Positions 4,474 to 9,214 of a stretch of DNA of 9,214 bases are shown one piece after another. Source of the DNA: Candidatus Cloacimonadota bacterium. GTDB taxonomy: Bacteria > Cloacimonadota > Cloacimonadia > Cloacimonadales > TCS61. Location: NCBI GenBank assembly GCA_030596265.1, contig JAUVKM010000064.1:1-9214 (forward strand), written 5' to 3'. The stretch's first letter is position 1, and every line of letters begins with the position of its first letter. The notes below the pieces were generated by a model. It had not been told where the DNA came from and made no database searches. It saw only the letters and a list, made by a program, of their open reading frames with translations. A program made the translations under genes and the position numbers.

Positions 4474-6195
4474 ATGATAATTTTAGGTAAAACAAAAATT
4501 AGTGTTGCATTAAAAGAGCATCCTGAATTAAAAAAAGTTTTAATGGGTATGTCTCCAAAATTCAGCAAATTAGAGAACAATAAAATATTCGGGATCGTAT
4601 CAAAATGGGCAACTTTTAATGACGTTGCAAAAGTGGGGAAGATCTCAATTTGTGAATTGCTTCATACATTAAATAATGAAATTGGAAATGAAGATAAATT
4701 ATATCTATCATTTCCTGAATGTATAAAGGAATTAGAGAAGAAGAAAAGTAAATCAGTTAAACCTACTTGGATAGATGAAATAAAACAGCTTGTTATTTTT
4801 GATGTACGAGAGCTTGATAGTTTCTTTCTTCCAAAAATAATCGAGAAACAAAAAAAACTGAAGAAGGATCAAACTTTACAGGTAATCAACGATTTTGATC
4901 CGGTACCTTTAAAAAGAATGTTGGAAGAAAATGGGAATACTTTCTATTTGGAAGAATTAAAAAATGGTGAATTTCATCTTTTCATCAAATATAAAAAAGC
5001 AGAAAAACTAACCAACGAGAATTGGAAGGATTATGTTGAGCAATTTGAAGAGATCAATGCTATAGGAATGAAAGAAGATCCGTTTGAATTAATCGTGAAA
5101 AAAGCTCAATCATTACAGCAAGGTGAAGGTTTTGTACTAAAGCAAATGTTCGAACCTACACCACTTATCAATATGCTTACAGGAATGGGATTTGAATATT
5201 TCACTGAGCAAAAAGAGACATTCAGATTCTTCATCTATTTTTTCAAAACAGTTACTAAAGATAAAGATTCAATTCAGCAAACAGATAAAGTTTCTGTAGT
5301 TATCCAATCTGCTACTCCTATAACCTACCCAATTATTATGAAAATGTTACAATCAAAACGATTGATGGATAAAATTGAAATTAAAGAATTGAAAGTTTGG
5401 GAAAAGACGGAAAAACACATGGCTTGGGTTATGAATAAAAAAGCTGATATTACATTTTCGGCAGTAGCAGCAGCAGCTAAATTGTATCTTTCAGGTGTAG
5501 ATATAAAAATGTATTCCATAAATATTTGGGATAATTTTCATCTGCTTACGCGTGGTTATGATGCAAAAAACTTTGCAGATATCAAAGGTCATAAAATTAA
5601 TGTGCCACTCTTTAAACAGGCTCCTCCAATGGTTATGACAAAGCATCTAATTGAAGCGAATGGATATAATATTGATGACTTTGAATTTACTTTTGGAGAT
5701 CCATTTGGACGTCCTGAAGAGATAAAAAACGATTTTATCGCTGAGAAAAGCGATACCGTTCTGTTGCGTGAACCGGAAGCAAGTTATGCTATGTATAATG
5801 CAAAAGATGCTTATGAATCAATATCATATAGTCAACTTTGGAAAGAGGACGGTAATAAAATTGGTAACATTCCAAATGCAGGATTGATCTTTAAAGGTGA
5901 ATTTTTAAGAGAGCATCCTGATGTTGCTGAAGTATTTGTAGAGGAATTAGAAAAAGCTACAAAATGGGTTGTAGAAAACAATAAAGCAGCAGCAGAGATG
6001 GCATTTGATATAATGAAACACAAATCTGAGGAAGTGGAACTTTTCTTGAATAGAGCACATTTTGAGCATGTGAAATCAGATGAAATATTGGATGAGATAG
6101 TGCATTATTTGCAAGTACTAAACGATGGTGAAAAGTACGCCAAAGATAGTATTAAAGGCTTGTTTGAAGTAGACTTAAATGAACAAAAAAAATAG
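4474..6195 (+). CDS. cytoplasmic DUF1858-DUF2249-DUF2249-substrate-binding-protein-like fusion
   Basis: This 573-residue protein has no signal peptide or TM segment. Residues 3-66 fit DUF1858 (KISVALKEHPELKKVL, PKF, then ISICELLHTLN). Residues about 105-173 fit DUF2249 (VIFDVRELDSFFLPKII, then DFDPVPLKRMLEENG), and about 198-258 look like a second, diverged DUF2249 (EDPFELIVKKA, then FEPTPLINMLTGMGF). Residues about 272-560 resemble a nitrate/sulfonate/NMT1-type periplasmic binding protein: VSVVIQSATPITYPIIMKML, a helix with KKADITFSAVAAAAKL, then DTVLLREPEASYAM. Such domains normally work outside the membrane with an ABC permease; none is encoded here. Only Cys60 and Cys83 are present, so the DUF2249 units lack the catalytic Cys of TusA-like proteins. 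GGGAG five bases upstream supports the start. A cytoplasmic ligand sensor or carrier tied to the redox genes is a guess. Confidence 0.8.
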   Translation: MIILGKTKISVALKEHPELKKVLMGMSPKFSKLENNKIFGIVSKWATFNDVAKVGKISICELLHTLNNEIGNEDKLYLSFPECIKELEKKKSKSVKPTWIDEIKQLVIFDVRELDSFFLPKIIEKQKKLKKDQTLQVINDFDPVPLKRMLEENGNTFYLEELKNGEFHLFIKYKKAEKLTNENWKDYVEQFEEINAIGMKEDPFELIVKKAQSLQQGEGFVLKQMFEPTPLINMLTGMGFEYFTEQKETFRFFIYFFKTVTKDKDSIQQTDKVSVVIQSATPITYPIIMKMLQSKRLMDKIEIKELKVWEKTEKHMAWVMNKKADITFSAVAAAAKLYLSGVDIKMYSINIWDNFHLLTRGYDAKNFADIKGHKINVPLFKQAPPMVMTKHLIEANGYNIDDFEFTFGDPFGRPEEIKNDFIAEKSDTVLLREPEASYAMYNAKDAYESISYSQLWKEDGNKIGNIPNAGLIFKGEFLREHPDVAEVFVEELEKATKWVVENNKAAAEMAFDIMKHKSEEVELFLNRAHFEHVKSDEILDEIVHYLQVLNDGEKYAKDSIKGLFEVDLNEQKK

Positions 6196-6210
6196 TTAAT
6201 ATTAATTTAT

Positions 6211-6238
6211 TTGACATTGTGTAATATTTAGTTATATT
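6211..6238 (+). promoter_or_regulatory. promoter of the thioredoxin-glutaredoxin operon (conserved type)
   Basis: TTGACA (6211-6216), 16 bases, then TATATT (6233-6238): a good sigma-70-type promoter. It begins 16 bases after the stop of the fusion gene. The block 6207-6250 is the partner of 1827-1870, with 36 of 44 positions identical including AATATTTAGTTA. A perfect ten-base palindrome TTAATATTAA stands just upstream at 6196-6205. Confidence 0.7.
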
Positions 6239-6268
6239 AATAATAAATAAAAAAGAAATAAGGATAAA

Positions 6269-6289
6269 ATGTTTTTGGATGACAACTGA
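6269..6289 (+). CDS. possible six-residue leader ORF (MFLDDN)
   Basis: ATG TTT TTG GAT GAC AAC TGA, preceded by AAGGA (6260-6264) with a four-base spacer. It lies in the leader between the promoter and the thioredoxin gene and overlaps the weak in-frame ATG at 6279. Nothing but the ribosome site supports translation; the codons show no amino-acid run of the attenuator type. Confidence 0.2.
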   Translation: MFLDDN

Positions 6290-6314
6290 AAGCAGATTCT
6301 TAATAGGAGAGAAA

Positions 6315-6668
6315 ATGGAACATTTAACAAAAGAGACTTTTCAGAAAAAAGTTTTTAATTATGAGGCAAGTAAAGATTGGAAATTTGAAGGTGATAAACC
6401 TTGTATTATCGATTTTTATGCAGATTGGTGTGGACCATGCAAACAAGTTGCACCTGTTTTAGAAGAACTTGCTAAAGAATATGAAGGCAAAGTAGATATA
6501 TATAAAATAGATACTGAAGATCAACAGGAACTGGCTGCTGCATTTGGTATTCGCAGTATACCATCAATGTTATTTTGCCCTAAGGATGATAAACCACAAA
6601 TGTCTGTTGGTGCTCTTCCGAAAGAGTCTATAGTAACAGCTATCAAAGATGTTCTTGAAGTAGTTTAG
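6315..6668 (+). CDS. trxA: thioredoxin (cytoplasmic)
   Basis: This 117-residue thioredoxin has the classical active site WCGPC at 38-42 (Cys39, Cys42), inside FYADWCGPCKQVAPVLEELA, and the cis-Pro loop GIRSIPSM with Pro83. It transfers electrons from thioredoxin reductase to cytoplasmic disulfides; trxB at 3472 is the likely donor. It has two further cysteines, Cys30 and Cys88. I placed the start at 6315, with AGGAG five bases upstream. The in-frame ATG at 6279 has no clear Shine-Dalgarno and would add twelve unaligned residues, whereas MEHLT matches the paralogue at 6946. The longer N-terminal segment before the fold (ETFQKKVFNYEASKDWKFEGDKP) is typical of Bacteroidota/Cloacimonadota-style thioredoxins. 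It is the first gene of an operon with a glutaredoxin and an exported thioredoxin. Confidence 0.95.
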   Translation: MEHLTKETFQKKVFNYEASKDWKFEGDKPCIIDFYADWCGPCKQVAPVLEELAKEYEGKVDIYKIDTEDQQELAAAFGIRSIPSMLFCPKDDKPQMSVGALPKESIVTAIKDVLEVV

Positions 6669-6700
6669 ATTTTATAAAATTATTTTAAGGATAAACTAAA

Positions 6701-6937
6701 ATGAAAAACGTTGTAGTTTTTAGCACACCAACTTGTTCATGGTGTAGGAAGTTAAAGAGTTATCTCAAAGAGAATAAAATTCGTTTTAAAGATGTTGATG
6801 TCTCTAGAGATCAAAGAGCTGCCAGGGACATGATACGTAAAACCGGACAACAGGGCGTTCCACAAATGTGGATAAATAATCGTCCGATAGTTGGATTTGA
6901 TAAAGCTAAGATCGACAGAATGTTGGCTATAAAATAG
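6701..6937 (+). CDS. glutaredoxin-like protein (CSWC)
   Basis: This 78-residue member of the glutaredoxin/NrdH group has the active site CSWC (Cys12, Cys15) after the strand NVVVFSTPT, then helix RKLKSYLKEN, strand IRFKDVDVS, the cis-Pro turn GVPQ with Pro54, and the C-terminal GFD turn (65-67) before a last helix. Without evidence of glutathione metabolism it may be reduced by TrxB or serve a NrdH-like role. AAGGA lies nine bases upstream of the ATG. It begins 32 bases after the thioredoxin stop, and its own stop overlaps the AGGAG of the exported thioredoxin, so the three genes are one transcript with tight coupling of the last two. Confidence 0.9.
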   Translation: MKNVVVFSTPTCSWCRKLKSYLKENKIRFKDVDVSRDQRAARDMIRKTGQQGVPQMWINNRPIVGFDKAKIDRMLAIK

Positions 6938-6945
6938 GAGAGAAG

Positions 6946-7374
6946 ATGAAGAAAATAATAGTGTTATCATTAGCATTAATGCTGATAATTCCATTGATTG
7001 CAGAAGAAATTAAGATGAAGCCCGAACATTTAACATTGGAAACATTTAAAGAGAAAATCTTCGATTTCGAGAATGAAACAGAGTGGAATTATAAGGGTAA
7101 AATACCAGCAATTATAGATTTTTATGCAGATTGGTGTGGACCTTGTAAACAAGTTGCACCAATTATGGAAGAATTGGCAATTGAATATGATGGGAAAGTA
7201 AAAATTTACAAAATAGATACTGAAGACCAAAAACAACTTGCAAGTATATTCGGAATTCGCAGTATTCCTTCAATCCTATTTATTCCGGTAGGAGAGCAGC
7301 CACAGATGTCAACCGGTGCACTTCCGAAAGAAAATTTTGTACAAATGATCGAGGAAATTTTTAAAGTTAAATAA
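6946..7374 (+). CDS. exported thioredoxin (Sec signal peptide), paralogue of the upstream trxA
   Basis: This 142-residue protein has a signal peptide, MKKIIVLSLALMLIIPLIA, with probable cleavage after Ala19, followed by a thioredoxin domain. WCGPC is at 63-67 (Cys64, Cys67) and the cis-Pro is Pro108 in GIRSIPSI. The mature domain matches the thioredoxin at 6315 at about 74 of 116 positions by eye, including seventeen identical residues around the active site, so this is a tandem duplication. It has lost the two extra cysteines (Cys30 became Ala55, Cys88 became Ile113) and keeps only the catalytic pair, as expected for a periplasmic protein. AGGAG five bases upstream fixes the start. It ends the operon. 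No DsbD/CcdA-type transmembrane electron donor is encoded in the window. Confidence 0.9.
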   Translation: MKKIIVLSLALMLIIPLIAEEIKMKPEHLTLETFKEKIFDFENETEWNYKGKIPAIIDFYADWCGPCKQVAPIMEELAIEYDGKVKIYKIDTEDQKQLASIFGIRSIPSILFIPVGEQPQMSTGALPKENFVQMIEEIFKVK

Positions 7375-7394
7375 GTAATAATATATTTATTGTT

Positions 7395-7431
7395 AAAAAG
7401 CCAATTCGCTTAATAAACGGATCGGCTTTTT
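7395..7431. terminator. bidirectional terminator between convergent genes
   Basis: AAAAAGCC (7395-7402) pairs with GGCTTTTT (7424-7431). The stem extends after one A-C mismatch by ATTCG with CGGAT (one G-T pair), leaving a nine-base loop. T-tracts occur on both strands, so it can end the thioredoxin operon and also the convergent lipoprotein gene from 8508. Confidence 0.85.
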
Positions 7432-7533
7432 AATTTATTGAATTTATTCAAATTTGAAATAACATTTCTCTTTTTAATTGAGCGAACAAATGATATCAAC
7501 TGTGAAGATAACTGTGGTATAATTCAATACTAA

Positions 7534-8508
7534 CTAATCATTTTCTGAAGTACTCATATCTTTTGACATCTCTACTTCATATTTTGCATTCTTAATGGCT
7601 TTATGGTATCTATTATTTGATGGATATAATTTGATTGCTCTTTTGTATGACTCTATAGCCAAATCGTATTTCATAAGAATTAATTGAGCCATACCAATAT
7701 CATACTCAATTTTTGCAAGTATCTTTGGCTTTAGATTCGGTTTATTGCGAAGATTTTCTAAAATAGTAAGTCCATCGGTAATCTCGCCTATGTGGAAATA
7801 GGATACTGCTTGGTTTATCTCAGGTAGATCAGAATCTAACTCAAATTTTAATTTCAGTGTTTCTCTTCTTGGATTCACTTTAGAGATAAATTTATTAATA
7901 ATTATCGTAAGAGATTGTTCAAAAAGTTCTTCAGTAATAATTACAGGTGCGGTATCCCAATCAGCTTTAGTTGTATAGTCACTAACATGTGAAAGAGTAA
8001 GAAGTGATAGAACTTCTGAGGTTTCGATATCAATTATTTTAAAAGATAAACTTAGTGAATATTCACCATATCTAGTATGATATCTATGTGGAAGTAAATT
8101 ATTATCAATTTGGAATTCTTTTGTGTAAGTCTCATTGTATGAATCCTTGTTTATTGTGCAATGAAGAAGTATTGTGGCACCTGTGAAGTTACCCTGTTTG
8201 ACAGTTGAGCTTTCATTCATTAATCCTGTTAGTGAGAGTTTTTGTTCGGAAAGTAGAGATTCCATATGTTGTCTATCAAGCACTTCAAAGTGTTGTGTTT
8301 GAATGAGTTCAACTTCAATTCGATCACTAATGTTCTTAGCGTTAATTATGTAGTAGGTGGAATCACGAAATGGTTTTACGTTGATGATAGCTATTTTAGT
8401 ATGTACTCCAAGGTCAACTGCGGCAGGTCGATCAAGTGTGTATTTAACAGTTGTATAAGAGCAGGAGATCAAAGTGATGATGCTGAATAAAATTAATATT
8501 CTTTTCAT
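7534..8508 (-). CDS. lipoprotein with CsgG/LpoB-like domain and TPR-like C-terminus
   Basis: This 324-residue envelope protein begins MKRILILFSIITLISC, a signal with lipobox Leu-Ile-Ser-Cys and lipidated Cys16. Residues about 35-210 resemble the CsgG/LpoB fold: TKIAIINVKPFRD (37-49), then FEVLDRQHMESLLSEQKLSLTG (74-95), then GATILLHCTI (110-119) and a beta-rich part (YSLSLSFKIIDIETSEVL). Residues about 230-305 look like one or two TPR units (LILMKYDLAIESYKRAIKLYPSN). Proteins of this layout sit at the inner face of the outer membrane and help assemble or activate envelope machines; the specific partner is unknown. AAGGGA lies four bases before the ATG. It is a single-gene unit, convergent with the thioredoxin operon and sharing its terminator. 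The C-terminal tail is very acidic and polar. Confidence 0.75.
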   Translation of the reverse strand: MKRILILFSIITLISCSYTTVKYTLDRPAAVDLGVHTKIAIINVKPFRDSTYYIINAKNISDRIEVELIQTQHFEVLDRQHMESLLSEQKLSLTGLMNESSTVKQGNFTGATILLHCTINKDSYNETYTKEFQIDNNLLPHRYHTRYGEYSLSLSFKIIDIETSEVLSLLTLSHVSDYTTKADWDTAPVIITEELFEQSLTIIINKFISKVNPRRETLKLKFELDSDLPEINQAVSYFHIGEITDGLTILENLRNKPNLKPKILAKIEYDIGMAQLILMKYDLAIESYKRAIKLYPSNNRYHKAIKNAKYEVEMSKDMSTSEND

Positions 8509-8588
8509 TATATCCCTTTTAGCAAATTTCTTATACTCAATATTTACATTTCAAGTTTTCTTCTAAAACTAAACAGTATTCATATTTA

Positions 8589-8617
8589 TAAATCGGATAT
8601 TGATTTAATTTTGTCAA
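8589..8617 (-). promoter_or_regulatory. possible promoter of the CsgG-like lipoprotein gene
   Basis: On the minus strand TTGACA (8617-8612) is followed after 17 bases by GATTTA (8594-8589), a poor -10 box. A better-looking TATAAA comes four bases later but gives a 21-base spacer. The -35 match is perfect; the rest is weak. Confidence 0.3.
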
Positions 8618-8632
8618 ACGATTTATATTTCA

Positions 8633-8691
8633 ACCTCCGCAATGGTAATTTAATATAACTCAATCATTGCGAAGGTCAAGACCATTCGCAA
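8633..8691. repeat. nested palindromes after the GNAT gene
   Basis: TTGCGAAGGTC (8667-8677) pairs with GACC, a bulged A and TTCGCAA (8680-8691), forming a hairpin nine bases past the acetyltransferase stop. The arm ATTGCGAAGGT (8666-8676) is also complementary at 10 of 11 positions to ACCTCCGCAAT (8633-8643). The hairpin may terminate the acetyltransferase transcript, though its T-tract is poor. The left arm CAACCTCCGCAATG resembles the ends of the repeats near 2900 and 3351. Confidence 0.45.
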
Positions 8692-8700
8692 GATTACAGA

Positions 8701-9214
8701 TTATTTAGAATCGTTAATAACTAATTCTGCATAATAACCATCTTCAATTCGTTCCATTTTATACCCACGGCTTTTAAACATGTGCTGCATAATGTGATTT
8801 GTTGCCATAACATTCGCATAGATCTTTTGAATTCCTCTTTTCAGGGCAATTTCTTGAATGTAATCTGTGAATTTATTTCCAAGTCCCAGATTGTGCCAAG
8901 GATCAGCAATAACAATTGCATATTCTGCAGTTTCATTATATTGATCTGCGATCAAACGAACTACACCAGCCATTTTCTTTCTGCCATCTTCTTCAACTTC
9001 GGCAATAATGGCAATTTCACGATCATAATCAATCTGTGTATACCGAACAAGCTGTTCATGGGAAATATGTTTTATCAGTTGGAAAAAGCGGAATCTTTGA
9101 GTACGTTCGGAGAAATTGGAGAACATCTCTTTTTCCATAAATTCATCTTCTGGTTTGATCGCTCTCAGAATTACTTTCTGTCCATTTTTCATTGTGTATT
9201 CGGTAGTGAATTCA
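8701..9214 (-). CDS. C-terminal GNAT domain of a probable Pat/PatZ-type acyl-CoA synthetase fusion (runs off right edge)
   Basis: The frame is open from the right edge to the stop at 8701: the seven codons before the ATG at 9192-9190 (EFTTEYT) carry no stop, and that ATG has no Shine-Dalgarno, so it is probably internal. Numbered from that Met, the GNAT domain shows KNGQKVILRAIKPEDE (2-17), a segment ending YTQIDYDREIAIIAEV (51-66), then MAGVVRLIADQ (74-84), Glu90 in AEYAIVIAD and the acetyl-CoA loop WHNLGLGNKF (99-108). The TQIDYDRE stretch is characteristic of the C-terminal acetyltransferase of Pat/PatZ, where it follows an ADP-forming acyl-CoA synthetase-like part and acetylates lysines of acetyl-CoA synthetase and other enzymes. 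The acetyl-CoA loop has His in place of the usual first Gln/Arg. A stand-alone GNAT cannot be fully excluded without the upstream DNA. Confidence 0.8.
   Translation of the reverse strand, partial: EFTTEYTMKNGQKVILRAIKPEDEFMEKEMFSNFSERTQRFRFFQLIKHISHEQLVRYTQIDYDREIAIIAEVEEDGRKKMAGVVRLIADQYNETAEYAIVIADPWHNLGLGNKFTDYIQEIALKRGIQKIYANVMATNHIMQHMFKSRGYKMERIEDGYYAELVINDSK

Noticed and set aside
5287..6155. THI5/NMT1 pyrimidine (thiamine precursor) synthase activity for the C-terminal domain
   Set aside because: Only fold-level resemblance; the domain has no cysteines, so the Cys-rich motif of that enzyme is absent.
6279..6314. Longer N-terminus for the thioredoxin from the ATG at 6279
   Set aside because: Weak ribosome site and no match to the paralogue; AGGAG precedes the ATG at 6315.
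7498..7524. Short direct repeat AACTGTG (twice, 12-bp period) followed by TATAAT, as a plus-strand promoter
   Set aside because: No -35 box at a suitable distance and no plus-strand gene or RNA downstream.

Overview
The window is AT-rich, uses clear Shine-Dalgarno sites (AGGAG/AAGGA types) and has recognisable TTGACA-type promoters. The thioredoxin, thioredoxin reductase and Fic proteins look like those of anaerobic Gram-negative bacteria near Cloacimonadota/Bacteroidota. The ordinary -35 boxes and strong SD sites argue against typical Bacteroidota, so I lean towards a Cloacimonadota-like anaerobe. This is inference from protein style, not a computed placement. Export signals (lipoboxes, a Sec signal peptide) fit a Gram-negative cell envelope.

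Left part (1-1742, minus strand): the start of a small lipoprotein runs off the left edge. Before it lie a Fic-domain AMP-transferase-type protein with an N-terminal inhibitory motif and a C-terminal winged helix, and a 91-residue two-TM membrane protein. The fic promoter overlaps a tandem ~32-bp direct repeat with a 41-bp period, a candidate operator.

Centre (1827-7431, plus strand): a redox/anion island. Unit 1 is a TDT/SLAC1-type anion channel, an atypical thioredoxin-like protein and a thioredoxin reductase that lacks the usual NADPH-selecting arginines, closed by a strong terminator. Unit 2 is a 573-residue cytoplasmic fusion of DUF1858, two DUF2249 repeats and a periplasmic-binding-protein-like domain, preceded by a Fur-like 7-1-7 palindrome. 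Unit 3 is a cytoplasmic thioredoxin, a glutaredoxin-like protein and an exported thioredoxin paralogue, closed by a bidirectional terminator. Units 1 and 3 start at promoters that share 36 of 44 bases, well beyond the promoter hexamers, so they are probably co-regulated. Copies of a ~35-bp palindromic repeat flank the thioredoxin-like gene.

Right part (7534-9214, minus strand): a lipoprotein with a CsgG/LpoB-like domain and a TPR-like tail, then the C-terminal GNAT domain of a gene that enters from the right edge. That gene is most likely a Pat/PatZ-type acyl-CoA synthetase-acetyltransferase fusion.

No tRNA, rRNA, CRISPR array, transposase or phage gene was seen. No gene-free stretch exceeds 300 bases; the longest, at about 210 bases, is the divergent promoter region 1682-1892.
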